A stretch of 64,000 nucleotides of DNA from Terrisporobacter mayombei (GCF_031202285.1 NZ_CP101637.1), one strand, 5' to 3'. Counted from the first letter of the stretch, positions 17,336-27,106 are shown. The notes: generated by a model not told the origin, from the sequence alone. Program-made: numbers and translations.

Positions 17336-17908
17336 TTAAGCGTAATTTGCATTTTCTCTTTTTACATATTTACTTAATTTTGAACCTACTAAACTAGCCG
17401 TAATACATAAAACTATATCTCCTGGAATATCCAGTGGAAAACAAGATAATAATATTGCTACAAAAGGCATTTTAGTTCCCATATAGAAATTCAAAATAAA
17501 ATATTTATACGTAAGACCTATAGCATAAGTCACTAAAAATCCACAAAAAGCTGCTATTAAGTACTTAGATATTTTTTTGCTTTTTATTTTTTCACAAACA
17601 AAACCTGTAACAAACGCACATAATATAAATCCTATTAAATATCCAAAACTAGGTCTTAGTATATATGTAATTCCTCCACCTGCTGCAAATATGGGAAATC
17701 CCATAAGACCTGTTATAACATATACTGTTACAGAAATCCCTCCTAATTTTGATCCAAGTAACATACCTGCTAACAATACAAATAAAAATTGTAGTGTGAA
17801 ATAATCAAGATTTGGTATAGGTATTTGAATAAATGCACTTATGGCAATCATTGCTGCAAATAAGCCACAAATAACTATTTTGGATGTTTTATTTTTTAAT
17901 TCAATCAT
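17336..17908 (-). CDS. bioY: Biotin transporter BioY (ECF S component)
   Basis: 190 residues, about six membrane helices. BioY landmarks: ISAFIQIPIPNLDYFTLQFLF, LAGMLLGSKLGGISVTVYV, GLMGFPIFAAGGG and YILRPSFGYLIGF. As an S component it binds biotin and uses a shared EcfAA'T module encoded elsewhere. Its promoter (TTGACA-17-TATACT) is overlapped by a BirA-like inverted repeat, so repression by biotinoyl-BirA is likely. Start ATG at 17908 after AGGAGGATAAAA. Confidence 0.94.
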   Translation of the reverse strand: MIELKNKTSKIVICGLFAAMIAISAFIQIPIPNLDYFTLQFLFVLLAGMLLGSKLGGISVTVYVITGLMGFPIFAAGGGITYILRPSFGYLIGFILCAFVTGFVCEKIKSKKISKYLIAAFCGFLVTYAIGLTYKYFILNFYMGTKMPFVAILLSCFPLDIPGDIVLCITASLVGSKLSKYVKRENANYA

Positions 17909-17944
17909 TTTTATCCTCCTAAATTTTCTAAGTTTATATTTAGA

Positions 17945-17995
17945 AGTATAATTATGATTTTTATTTGTGTCAACTTTTTATTTTTTTAAGTTAAC
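17945..17995 (-). promoter_or_regulatory. bioY promoter overlapped by candidate BirA operator
   Basis: -10 TATACT at 17945-17950, 17-base spacer, -35 TTGACA at 17968-17973. The inverted repeat GTCAACTT (17969-17976) / AAGTTAAC (17988-17995) covers the -35; one mismatch, 11 bases between arms. The GTTAAC-type half-sites agree with BirA boxes of Firmicutes. Confidence 0.65.
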
Positions 17996-18133
17996 CTTTT
18001 TTCATTAACAAAAACATCCTTTTATGAAACTAGTACTATATATTTGTTACATATCCATATTTTTTTAATTCTTTTAAATATTTACTTTAGACATATAAAT
18101 AATTTTATGTTATGATTAATTCATCAATTAAAT

Positions 18134-18478
18134 AATAAGTAAATCAGATAATCGCGGGTAGAGATTTTCTCTACACGAGGAAAGTCGGAGCTCCACAGAG
18201 CAGGGTGCTAGGTAACGCCTAGTGGGAGTGATCCTAAGGAAAGTGCAACAGAAAACAACCGCCACTTTTGTGGTAAGGATGAAAAGGCGAGGTAAGAGCT
18301 CACCGTTTCTTCAGTGACGAAGAAAGCCGTGTAAACCCCACCCGGAGCAAGTCCAAGTTAGGATGAAAAAAGATGCTGCTCGCATCTTCCAATTGGTAGG
18401 ACGCTTGAGCTTATTGGTGACAATAAGTCTAGAAAGATGATTATCTAATACAGAACTCCGCTTATAGACTTGCTTATT
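18134..18478 (+). ncRNA. rnpB: RNase P RNA, type A
   Basis: Catalytic RNA of RNase P. Terminal helix AATAAGTAAATC / GACTTGCTTATT; conserved ACGAGGAAAGTCGGAGCTCC (P4/J region), CAGGGTGCTAGGTAA, GGAAAGTGCAACAGAAA, GTAAACCCCACCCGGAGCAA, and the closing ATACAGAACTCCGCTTATAG. The layout between P7 and P11 (GGCGAGGTAAGAGCTCACCG) is that of type A, as usual in Clostridia. Confidence 0.97.
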
Positions 18479-18495
18479 CTAATCTATATGAAATT

Positions 18496-18540
18496 AAAGA
18501 GTATAAATTGAGTTTATCAATTTATACTCTTTTTGTTTTT
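18496..18540 (+). terminator. rnpB terminator
   Basis: AAAGAGTATAAATTG / CAATTTATACTCTTT arms around AGTTTAT, then TTTTTGTTTTT. Confidence 0.85.
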
Positions 18541-18726
18541 TATAATTTTTTTAAAAAAATAAAATTTTATCTTGCGGAGTTTGTCGAACTTTGTTATTAT
18601 AAATATACAGTTATTTCCCCAATAACTGATTACTCCCCAAATAAATATATTCCCTAAAAACCCCTTTTTACAATATATTTTAAAATCCTTGCTTGATCGG
18701 TAGAGCAAGGATTTTTTTATACATTT

Positions 18727-20655
18727 TTATAAACTTGAACAACTTACTTCTCTACTTTTTCTTGAAGCTTCATTTTTCAAATATTTTTCATTTTCATTTG
18801 ATTTATTATTATATTTTAATAGTAAAGCAGAATTCATAATAACTAAAACTGAGCCAGCATTATGAACAAGAGCTCCTACTACAGGTCCTAGCATACCTGT
18901 CATGGCAAGAATAACTGCCACAAAGTTAAGTCCCATGGAAAAAGCAAGATTTATTTTAATCGTCTTCATCATATGTTTTGATAATTTTAATAAATGAGGT
19001 AAATTATCTATATCATCTCTAACAAGTACAATATCTGCTGCATCTACTGCTATATCACTACCAACACCACCCATGGCAATTCCTACAAATGCTTTTTTAA
19101 GTGCTGGAGCATCATTTATTCCATCTCCAACCATACAAACCATTTTCTTTTCTTGTTCTTGGCTCTCTTCAATTATTTCTAATTTATCTTGGGGAAAACA
19201 TTCTGATTTTACTTCTTCTATATTAACTTGAGACGCAATACTTTTTGCCACATATTTATTGTCTCCAGTTAAAAGAACAGGTGTAATTCCTAAGTTTTTT
19301 ATACTTTTTATCATAAACTTGGACTCATGTCTAAGTGTATCACTTAGTATTACATAGCCAGCAATTTTATTATCTATCCCAATATAAATTATTGATTTGC
19401 CTTTATTTTTATATTTTTCTCTAATAAATCTAATTTCATCTCTTTTAAATTTTTCATCTAGAAGCAAATGTTTATTACCAGCTATTATTTTTTTATTATT
19501 TACTTTTGCAACTACTCCTCTACCTGGAGTTATTTCAAATTCCTGCGGAGGATTTATTTCTGTTTTATGATTTTCTTTAAAAGAAGATACTATTGATCTT
19601 CCAAGAGGATGCTCTGAGTATAGTTCACATGAAGCAACCATTTCATAAAGTTCTTCATTACTTAAATTATTCATTACACTTACAACCTCTTCCACCTTTG
19701 GCTTTCCATAAGTTAAAGTACCTGTTTTATCAAAAGTAATTTTACTTATCTTGGAAAGTCTCTCTAGTGCATCTCCTTCTTTAACTAAAATACCATGTTT
19801 TGAGACGTTTCCTATGGCTGCTACTATAGCAGTTGGAGTTGCTAAAACTAAAGCACAGGGACAAAATACAACAAGAATTGTAACTTCTCTTATTATTTCT
19901 CCTGTTACTAACCAAGTTAAAATAGCACTTGAAAAAGCAGCTATAACAATATATGTTGCCCATTTATCTGCCACACCTACTATTTTTGCTTTACTGGCAT
20001 CTGCACTTTGAACTAGCTTTATCATTCTTTGGATAGAACTATCTTCTCCAACCTTTGTTGCTTTCATTTCAAAAGATCCAAACTGATTAACTGCACCAGA
20101 ATATACACTGTCTCCTTCACTTAAATCAAGAGGAATAGACTCTCCACTCATAATAGAATTATCTATGGAAGTTTTGCCTTTTGTAATTACTCCATCAACT
20201 GGTATTATTTCCCCTGGATTAACTCTAAGTATATCTCCAACTTTAACATCTTTTGCATTAATAGATTTTTCCTCATTATTTACTATTATTCTTGCTAATG
20301 TAGGTGTTAAATGTACTAGTTTTTCAATTCCTTTTCTTGATTTTCTAACTGTAAATTCTTCAAGAAATGCTCCTATTTGCATTATAAATGCCACTTCACC
20401 AGCTGCAAATACTTCTCCAATTATAACTGATGCAATAAGTGCCATAGATACTAGTACATCTGCTTTTATATCAAACTCTGTAAATAGACCTTCTATAGCT
20501 TCTTTTATGATGGGAATACCACAAAGTATTATGGAAATCCAAGCTAAATCTAAATTAAATAATTTTATATGACTAAAACTAAATATAAGTGCAATTCCTG
20601 ATATAACCAGAAATAAAATGTCTCTTTTTATTTCATCTTTAAATATGTCTTTCAT
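18727..20655 (-). CDS. Heavy-metal translocating P1B-type ATPase
   Basis: 642 residues from the ATG at 20655 (AAGGAGGGG upstream; the frame extends 27 codons further but across the operators). Seen: CPC in VVFCPCALVLATPTA, phosphorylation site DKTGTLTYGKP, EHPLGRS histidine motif, GDGINDAPAL hinge. No N-terminal HMA domain. The last helices read LVHNAGSVLVIMNSALLL: the aspartate of Zn/Cd pumps (HDG) is replaced by HNAG, and Cu-pump MxxSS is absent, so the metal is unclear; the HN-type TM8 is known from CtpC-like pumps. Expression is probably controlled by CsoR at 20819 through the two operators just upstream. Confidence 0.9.
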   Translation of the reverse strand: MKDIFKDEIKRDILFLVISGIALIFSFSHIKLFNLDLAWISIILCGIPIIKEAIEGLFTEFDIKADVLVSMALIASVIIGEVFAAGEVAFIMQIGAFLEEFTVRKSRKGIEKLVHLTPTLARIIVNNEEKSINAKDVKVGDILRVNPGEIIPVDGVITKGKTSIDNSIMSGESIPLDLSEGDSVYSGAVNQFGSFEMKATKVGEDSSIQRMIKLVQSADASKAKIVGVADKWATYIVIAAFSSAILTWLVTGEIIREVTILVVFCPCALVLATPTAIVAAIGNVSKHGILVKEGDALERLSKISKITFDKTGTLTYGKPKVEEVVSVMNNLSNEELYEMVASCELYSEHPLGRSIVSSFKENHKTEINPPQEFEITPGRGVVAKVNNKKIIAGNKHLLLDEKFKRDEIRFIREKYKNKGKSIIYIGIDNKIAGYVILSDTLRHESKFMIKSIKNLGITPVLLTGDNKYVAKSIASQVNIEEVKSECFPQDKLEIIEESQEQEKKMVCMVGDGINDAPALKKAFVGIAMGGVGSDIAVDAADIVLVRDDIDNLPHLLKLSKHMMKTIKINLAFSMGLNFVAVILAMTGMLGPVVGALVHNAGSVLVIMNSALLLKYNNKSNENEKYLKNEASRKSREVSCSSL

Positions 20656-20681
20656 AATATTCTTACCCCTCCTTATTAAAA

Positions 20682-20724
20682 TATACCCCCCTAGGTATAC
20701 TTGAATTATACCCATAAGGGTATA
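20682..20724. promoter_or_regulatory. Twin CsoR-type operators upstream of the P1B ATPase
   Basis: Two 18-base palindromes: 20682-20699 (TATACC-N6-GGTATA) and 20707-20724 (TATACCCATAAGGGTATA, perfect). Centres are 25 bases apart. G/C-rich tracts inside an A+T-rich gap are typical for CsoR-family sites. Confidence 0.7.
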
Positions 20725-20757
20725 TTTTAGCAACAAGAATGTTTATTTTCAAAAAAT

Positions 20758-20796
20758 AAAACAAGGTTGTTAGCCCTTGCTAAACAACCTTGTTTT
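20758..20796 (-). terminator. Terminator of csoR-like gene
   Basis: AAAACAAGGTTGTT / AACAACCTTGTTTT arms; separates the regulator from the ATPase, which therefore has its own promoter. Confidence 0.8.
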
Positions 20797-20818
20797 ATCA
20801 AATTTATATTTAATTATT

Positions 20819-21091
20819 TTACATTCTCGAAAAATATTCAATTGCTTTTGCGAAATCTTCTATTGTTTTATCTGCATCTCCATGTTCTATTCCCTCTTTA
20901 ACACAGTGATGTAAGTGGCCTTCCAAAACTATTTGCCCAACTTTATGAAGAGCTGATTTTGCTGCATTAATTTGCATAATTATATCTTCACAAGGTACAT
21001 CTTCATCTACCATTCTATCAACAGCATTCAACTGACCTATTATTTTTTTCATTCTTCTGTGTATATTATCTGAATCCATACATTGTTTCAT
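20819..21091 (-). CDS. csoR: CsoR-type metal-sensing repressor
   Basis: 90 residues, all-helical DUF156 fold. The Cu(I) triad of CsoR is visible: Cys in EDVPCEDIIMQ, then His and Cys in EGHLHHCVKEG. RMKKIIGQLNAVDRM is the DNA-binding helix. Additional N-terminal MKQCMD. Family knowledge: derepresses copper efflux when Cu(I) binds. The pump downstream has atypical TM8, so copper specificity of the system is likely but not certain. Confidence 0.88.
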   Translation of the reverse strand: MKQCMDSDNIHRRMKKIIGQLNAVDRMVDEDVPCEDIIMQINAAKSALHKVGQIVLEGHLHHCVKEGIEHGDADKTIEDFAKAIEYFSRM

Positions 21092-21203
21092 AAGTTATCC
21101 TCCTAATTGTTTTCATTTATATATAATGGATTTTTATCTATTTGTGTTATAGCCATTATATTATTATATGTTAAATTTTACTAGATAATTTTTGTGAAAA
21201 ATT

Positions 21204-22352
21204 TTAACTTCTTGCATCATAATTAATTTCGCAAGTTAGATTATTTATATCTAAATCATCAAATACATTGTATTCATTTGAAAAGAAGGATAATAATATT
21301 CTCATTCTATCCTTTGGCTTTAAACCTTCTCCTATGTCAACTCTATTAAACACTTTATTTCCTACTATTCTATCTTGGTCATCTTTTAATATTATCTTCA
21401 AATTACTTAATGATTTTATCTCATAACTTTTTAAGTTAAGTAAATATGCATCAACATATAGTGTGTTAGCTTCTTCATCCATGGATTTTATTATTAAGTT
21501 TAAATCATCATTTCGACTATTATTATTTTTATTTTTTGAAGAATATGTTTTTATAAATCTACTTCCTTCAAGTATTTTTCTTTTTTCCTTAAACTGATTT
21601 TTTAATTCATTTTTCAATTTATGAACTTCTTCATATGGATATGATAATAACCCTTCATATACAATATTTATCTTATTATTATTTAGATTTATTAATGTTT
21701 CAATTGTTCCAATAACATCGCTATTGTTAATTCCCACAATCCTTTGATAAATAAGCAAGTTATAGCAATCATTAAATACTTCTTTTATAGGAAAAATCTC
21801 ACTGGGATTGTCTAAAGTTGGTCTTAAATTTGTTTTTACCTTTTTATTTTCATCATATATCTCATTTAAATACTCTTTAGATCTTGTAGATAAATCTATT
21901 AAATATTTTTTCTTATTACAAGATACTGAAGTTCTATAATTATTTTTAAATTTAGCAGAAGGTAAATTATTATTTTTATATTTCTCCATATTAAAAATTT
22001 CTATTAATTTCTCATTTTCATATTTGTAAATCACACCTAATTCATAACTTATTAAATTGTTATGTCCATTTTTATCAACAAGTGTATTATTATACTCTCC
22101 TCTAATCATTATATTGTCAAGTCTATCTCCAGTAAAATCTTCAACAAAGAGTTGCATATTATATCCATTGTATGGAACATTTATGGTAAGGGGTAAATTA
22201 TTTTCTCTATTTATAACAAGTTGCAAGCTGTTTGCGTAATTGCTTTTTTCATCAGGAAATTCCCCAACTAATATAACTTTGTCATCTGCATATTTATTAG
22301 TTATGCTGCCATAAGCTGCATCAATTATTACTTTTTTATTATTTAATGTCAT
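21204..22352 (-). CDS. Unknown protein, possible C-terminal SLAP-like domain
   Basis: 382 residues, no signal peptide or membrane helix. The first 150 residues contain beta-rich stretches with VEDFTGDRLDNIMIRGEY, resembling FG-GAP-like repeats. The last 100 (LNLIIKSMDEEANTLYVDAYLLN, LKIILKDDQDRIV, LKPKDRMRILLSF) look like a small immunoglobulin-like domain of SLAP type. A central charged segment (LKNELKNQFKEKRKI) may be coiled. Start ATG after GGGGGAGGAATTTTT. No function can be given. Confidence 0.6.
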   Translation of the reverse strand: MTLNNKKVIIDAAYGSITNKYADDKVILVGEFPDEKSNYANSLQLVINRENNLPLTINVPYNGYNMQLFVEDFTGDRLDNIMIRGEYNNTLVDKNGHNNLISYELGVIYKYENEKLIEIFNMEKYKNNNLPSAKFKNNYRTSVSCNKKKYLIDLSTRSKEYLNEIYDENKKVKTNLRPTLDNPSEIFPIKEVFNDCYNLLIYQRIVGINNSDVIGTIETLINLNNNKINIVYEGLLSYPYEEVHKLKNELKNQFKEKRKILEGSRFIKTYSSKNKNNNSRNDDLNLIIKSMDEEANTLYVDAYLLNLKSYEIKSLSNLKIILKDDQDRIVGNKVFNRVDIGEGLKPKDRMRILLSFFSNEYNVFDDLDINNLTCEINYDARS

Positions 22353-22484
22353 AAAAATTCCTCCCCCAATTATTTAATCCTAATATATTATTTATTTATC
22401 ATGGATTGTCCTTATTACTAATACTATCTCATGTTAAAAATTTATAATATTTTAATTTTTGGAGGAGGATTTTAAATTTATTTT

Positions 22485-24158
22485 TTACATGACTATGCTT
22501 TTATTTTCCAATTTAATTATTCTATCACATGTTAAAACAGATGATAATCTGTGAGAAATTGAAAGTACAGTTCTTTCAGAAGAAGCACTTTTAAGTACAG
22601 AAATTATTTTCTCTTCTGTTTCTGAATCTAAATTTGCTGTAATTTCATCCAGTAACATAATTGGTGGTGAAGTTACAATAGCTCTTGCAATTGATAGTAA
22701 TTGTCTTTGACCCTGTGAAAAAAGATGATGAGATGCAAATGTGTCATATCCTTCTTCTAGAGTTATTATATAATCATGTAAACCTACAAATTTCATGGCA
22801 TTTTCTATATCTTCTTTGCTTATTTTTTCATCTTTTAAACTAATCTGCTCCCCTACACTTCCCTTAATAAAAGAAAAAGATTGCTCCACATATCCAAAGA
22901 TTTTTCGCTTTTCATAATTAGGTATTTCACTAACTTTCACATTACTTAAAGTAGCACTGCCACTACTTGGCTCCAAAAGTCCAAGGATTAATTTAAAAAG
23001 CGTTGTCTTTCCAGCACCTGTTCTTCCTGCAAAGGTTACACTTTCTTTGTATTTAATGCTAAGACATATATTTTCTAGAATATTCTCACCTTCTTCATAG
23101 TAGAAGTTTACATTATTAAGTTCTATATTTAAGTTATTATTTATAATTTTCTCATATGTAAAATCAACATTCTTCTTTGTTTCTTCTTTTTCATTTAAGA
23201 ATTGATCTATTCTGTAAATCCCTGCTATGGACTGTTGAATATTTTGTAGTTCCATACCTAGATTTTCTATTGGTGTAAATATATTGTTTATTAACTCTAT
23301 AGCTGCTGCAACAGTTCCTATAGAAATTCCTAAGAAAGATAAATGATCACTAGATAAAATAACTACAATAGCTATGACAACTGCTCTTAGTACCAAAATT
23401 ATAGGAGAAAAAATTGAGTCATAGAAATTTATTTTATCCATAGCTTCATAACTTTCATCTAAATAATTCACATATTTATCTTCCATATATTCTTCTTTTG
23501 CAAAAGATTTAATCATCTGTATATTATTTATACTTTCTGGTATGTGGTTATTTACTTTAGCTGTTAAAACACGATACAACCTTTGTGCATTTAACATTTT
23601 TTTCTGAAATTTTCTAGTCAAAAAATACACTACAGGTATTATAAACAAAACTAAAATTCCAAGTTTATAACTAAATATCCAAATAGAAATTACAATGCCT
23701 ATAATCTTAAAAGCATCTACAAACATACTGACTATACCACTTGTAAATAGTGAACCTACAGCTTCAACATCGTTGGAAAAACGAGATACTATGGAACCAC
23801 TTTCATTTGTAGATAGGTATCCTATAGGTATTTTCTCCAACTTTATCATCATTTCTTCTTTAATTTTTCTTATTATTTTCTGACCAAATATAGTTATGAC
23901 TCCTTCTTTTCCAAAATTAAAAATACCAAGAAGTACAATTGTTGCAAAGTATAGTAAGGATGGAAATAACAGACTTTTTCCTCCAACTGTTAAATAATCA
24001 TCTATAATATATTTTAGTACTTGAGGCGTTGCTAAACTAAATCCAATAGTCCCAATTATTATGAAAAGAAGCAAAAAAGTAAGTGGTTTATATTCTTTAA
24101 ATACATTTATTATTAATTTTACAACTTTGCTGTTGATTTTTATATGCTTACTGCTCAT
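22485..24158 (-). CDS. ABC exporter half-transporter, catalytic subunit of a heterodimer
   Basis: 557 residues: six-helix membrane domain (1-310) then an ATPase domain with GRTGAGKTTLFKLI Walker A, signature LFSQGQRQLLSIARA, and Walker B IMLLDEITANLDSE with an intact catalytic glutamate. Start ATG at 24158 overlaps the stop of the upstream gene by 11 bases, so both are co-translated. With the partner at 24148 it should form a BmrCD/TM287-288-like heterodimer. Substrate unknown. Confidence 0.88.
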   Translation of the reverse strand: MSSKHIKINSKVVKLIINVFKEYKPLTFLLLFIIIGTIGFSLATPQVLKYIIDDYLTVGGKSLLFPSLLYFATIVLLGIFNFGKEGVITIFGQKIIRKIKEEMMIKLEKIPIGYLSTNESGSIVSRFSNDVEAVGSLFTSGIVSMFVDAFKIIGIVISIWIFSYKLGILVLFIIPVVYFLTRKFQKKMLNAQRLYRVLTAKVNNHIPESINNIQMIKSFAKEEYMEDKYVNYLDESYEAMDKINFYDSIFSPIILVLRAVVIAIVVILSSDHLSFLGISIGTVAAAIELINNIFTPIENLGMELQNIQQSIAGIYRIDQFLNEKEETKKNVDFTYEKIINNNLNIELNNVNFYYEEGENILENICLSIKYKESVTFAGRTGAGKTTLFKLILGLLEPSSGSATLSNVKVSEIPNYEKRKIFGYVEQSFSFIKGSVGEQISLKDEKISKEDIENAMKFVGLHDYIITLEEGYDTFASHHLFSQGQRQLLSIARAIVTSPPIMLLDEITANLDSETEEKIISVLKSASSERTVLSISHRLSSVLTCDRIIKLENKSIVM

Positions 24159-25887
24159 CTTTATCACCTTCTTTTCTTCGTTGTAAAGAATAAAGTTGAT
24201 TATACAGTATAGATGAACGAATTAATTTTTCGTGACTTCCATATTCTAAAGTTCTGTTCTCATTTATTAATATGATTTTATTTAAGTATTTAAAAATTGA
24301 TAGTCTATGGGAAATTAGTATAATTAAGCAGTCTTTGTAATGATTTCTCAAATTATCTATTATGATTTTTTCCGTATTCATATCAACTGCAGAGAAAGGG
24401 TCATCTAATATTAGCATTTTATTTTTATGATAAAGAGTCCTTGCTAAAGCAATTCTAGCTTGTTGACCTCCACTGAGTCTTATTCCACCATTACCAACCA
24501 TAGTATCTATCCCATGTTCCATAAATTTTAAATCTTCATGAAAACAAACCATATTAAGTACGTGAGATATATCTCCATCATCTCCTAAAGTTATATTGTT
24601 GTAAATAGTGTCTGAAATTAAATGAGGATTGTGTCCTAAATAAGATATGATTTTACTTCTTTCAAATTCGCTGTAATTTCGCAGTTCTTTCTTGTCTATT
24701 GTTAAACTACCTTCATAATCATAATCTGCTAAAAATATTTTCCCTATGGTCGATTTACCACAACCTATAGGTCCTGTTATTCCAATTATTTGATTTTCTT
24801 TTCCTTCAAAATTAAGATTTTCTATTATATACTCTTCGCTATATTTAAAATATAAATTCTTAGCTTCAACATTTGTTTCTTCCTCTATCTCATTTAAGTT
24901 TTTATCAATTTGACTATATTCTTTTAAGTAAGGCTTTATCCTATTCCAGGATACTCTAGATTTTTGAATTGTGTTAAATAATCTGGCAATTCTACTGGCT
25001 TTTACTGCCATAACAGAAAATATTGAGATGTAGGCAGAAAATTCACCAACAGTAAAATCGCCTTTGTAAACCTTCTCTCCCATCATGATTATGACAAATA
25101 CAATTCCACCCATGGCAATCACATTATAAATCGGCTGCATGGCATTTTCCCATATATTTGCTGTAATTGCTTTTCTCTCAAAGTCTTCTAGTTCTTTTTC
25201 ATAAATCGTTTTGTTATCAGTTTCTCTGCCATAAAGTCTGTATAAAATTGCATTGTCTATCATATCGTAAGTTATATCTGATACTTTAGATATTTGACTT
25301 CTATAAGCTTTCGTAAATTTAAATATAATTCTTTTTAATTTTTCTGCAATAAGTATGGCAACTGGTATGAAGATGCAAGCATACAATGTTATCTTCACAT
25401 CGTACTGTAAAAGTGTTATTAAGTATGATACAAAGAGCACTCCTGTGTCAAATACCTCTGTGGTAGATTTTCTCATACCTTCCACACAGACATCCACATC
25501 AGAAATGGTCTTTGTCATAATACTTCCCATATTTTCTTCACTTAACTCTTTTTCTGTTTTGTGCAAGATATTATTGTAAAGCATAAATCTCATGGTTGCT
25601 GTTGTTCTATTGGCAAATTGTCTCACATAATATCTTTTATAATATCTAAAAAATTGAACTATAAATGTAATAAATATAAATATTAATGCTAGATTTATTA
25701 CATTATTAAAACTAATCTTTGCAATTAAAGCATCAATTAGTTTTCCTTGATAAATAGGCCTAGCAACCATCCCCACATTATACAAAACCCCAAATACAGT
25801 GAGCAGAATTACTGTCTTCTTTTCCTTAAGCCAGTAATTCTTTATTTTATCAGGATTTTTTATAGACTGGGTTAATCTTTTTTTCAT
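24148..25887 (-). CDS. ABC exporter half-transporter, degenerate-site subunit
   Basis: 579 residues: membrane domain (about 20-330) and ATPase domain. Walker A GPIGCGKSTIGKIF, signature LSGGQQARIALARTL, Walker B MLILDDPFSAVD: the glutamate after the aspartate is replaced by aspartate, the usual sign of the non-catalytic site in heterodimeric exporters. Preceded by an S41-like secreted protein with 22 bases between them, giving a three-gene operon. Export of a peptide or drug is possible; no substrate evidence. Confidence 0.87.
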   Translation of the reverse strand: MKKRLTQSIKNPDKIKNYWLKEKKTVILLTVFGVLYNVGMVARPIYQGKLIDALIAKISFNNVINLALIFIFITFIVQFFRYYKRYYVRQFANRTTATMRFMLYNNILHKTEKELSEENMGSIMTKTISDVDVCVEGMRKSTTEVFDTGVLFVSYLITLLQYDVKITLYACIFIPVAILIAEKLKRIIFKFTKAYRSQISKVSDITYDMIDNAILYRLYGRETDNKTIYEKELEDFERKAITANIWENAMQPIYNVIAMGGIVFVIIMMGEKVYKGDFTVGEFSAYISIFSVMAVKASRIARLFNTIQKSRVSWNRIKPYLKEYSQIDKNLNEIEEETNVEAKNLYFKYSEEYIIENLNFEGKENQIIGITGPIGCGKSTIGKIFLADYDYEGSLTIDKKELRNYSEFERSKIISYLGHNPHLISDTIYNNITLGDDGDISHVLNMVCFHEDLKFMEHGIDTMVGNGGIRLSGGQQARIALARTLYHKNKMLILDDPFSAVDMNTEKIIIDNLRNHYKDCLIILISHRLSIFKYLNKIILINENRTLEYGSHEKLIRSSILYNQLYSLQRRKEGDKDEQ

Positions 25888-25909
25888 ATATTCCCCCCCT
25901 ATAAATTTA

Positions 25910-27106
25910 TTAATTGAGCTTTTCTATCTCTAATACTTTTTTTATGCAATTATCATTTTTAAAATTAGAAGTTTTTTCACAATCTTCTATTTTATAATCT
26001 GGAATCACTTTTAATTCTTCATCACATACTCCATCTTTATTTAAATACATACAGCTAGCCATTCTAATAATTAAACCACTATTTTTTAGGTTAATTAATA
26101 CAGGATCTATAACTCCACCATCTCCTCCTGTAGACTCCCCTATTACTGTTGCAAATTTTGTTTCTTTGCAAAGCATAGAAAATAACTCTGATGATGAAAA
26201 TACTTGTTCATCCACAAGTAAATATATATTTCCTTTAAATTTCAAGTTAGGATTGCCTTTTATAGTATAAGATGTATTTTCAAAATCAGTAAACTGTTTT
26301 AAAATTTCCTTTGGTCCATTCTTTTTTATATGCTCAGGTAAATTTTTTATGGGCTGTAATTTTATATTTCTTTTTTGTGTATATTTTTTAATTGTTTTAC
26401 AGTTGTTTCTATAAATCCTATAACCACTTACTTTCGTATCATCTTTTATAAGTTTAGATAGTATCCCTTGCCAATAACTATCACTTCCACCTGCATTGTC
26501 TCTTATATCAATAATTAAAGCTTTGTGATTTTCTAATGTGTTAATATAGTCGCCTATTTTGTTGAAATCTTCATTAAAAGACCCACCACTTGAAGACATC
26601 GATGGCAAATAAATATATCCAACTTTATCTTTAATTATATCTTTTAAAGTCAATTCTTTTTTGAAAAAATGTTCCTTTGATATTTTTATCTTTGGTTTTA
26701 TAGAATTATATCTGTTTATAACTTTTTCATCATTAAGAAAATCATACCAATTATTATTTGAATATGCTGTTTCAAAAAGTTCAAACCTACTTTTATTATC
26801 TATTAATTCCGTATGTCGATTATGTAAATCGCCTACTATTGATGACATTTCTTCTATAAATTTCTCATCATCAGGCGTATCTTCAATTCTCTTTAAATAT
26901 TTTTCTTTGTTTTCTAGCCAATCCACATTATAACGTCTTTTATTTACATTTAAATAAGGATATCCTTTCTCTATGTTGTTGTACAAATATTCAAAGTCCT
27001 CTATTTTTTCACTTTTAGAGAGTTGACTATTTTTAGAATAAATACAATTACCTAGTCCCATTATAAGTATAAAAATCATTATTAGAAGCAATATTTTCTT
27101 TTTCAT
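25910..27106 (-). CDS. S41 (tail-specific protease) family exported protein
   Basis: 398 residues from the ATG at 27106 (AAGGA ten bases upstream). Hydrophobic leader (about 5-24) ending LGNC, an imperfect lipobox. Then a TSP-type fold: VGYIYLPSMSSSGGSFN, ALIIDIRDNAGGSDSYW, and the nucleophile region LVDEQVFSSSELFSML followed by VIGESTGGDGG. The serine in SSSE is in place; the paired lysine is not obvious, so activity is uncertain. First gene of an operon with the ABC exporter. Confidence 0.75.
   Translation of the reverse strand: MKKKILLLIMIFILIMGLGNCIYSKNSQLSKSEKIEDFEYLYNNIEKGYPYLNVNKRRYNVDWLENKEKYLKRIEDTPDDEKFIEEMSSIVGDLHNRHTELIDNKSRFELFETAYSNNNWYDFLNDEKVINRYNSIKPKIKISKEHFFKKELTLKDIIKDKVGYIYLPSMSSSGGSFNEDFNKIGDYINTLENHKALIIDIRDNAGGSDSYWQGILSKLIKDDTKVSGYRIYRNNCKTIKKYTQKRNIKLQPIKNLPEHIKKNGPKEILKQFTDFENTSYTIKGNPNLKFKGNIYLLVDEQVFSSSELFSMLCKETKFATVIGESTGGDGGVIDPVLINLKNSGLIIRMASCMYLNKDGVCDEELKVIPDYKIEDCEKTSNFKNDNCIKKVLEIEKLN

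Noticed and set aside
18517..18708. 63-residue frame on the minus strand between rnpB and the ATPase
   Set aside because: Covers the rnpB terminator, has biased lysine/isoleucine composition and no ribosome binding site.
19751..20572. Plus-strand frames opposite the P1B ATPase
   Set aside because: Shadow frames, no start signals and low complexity.
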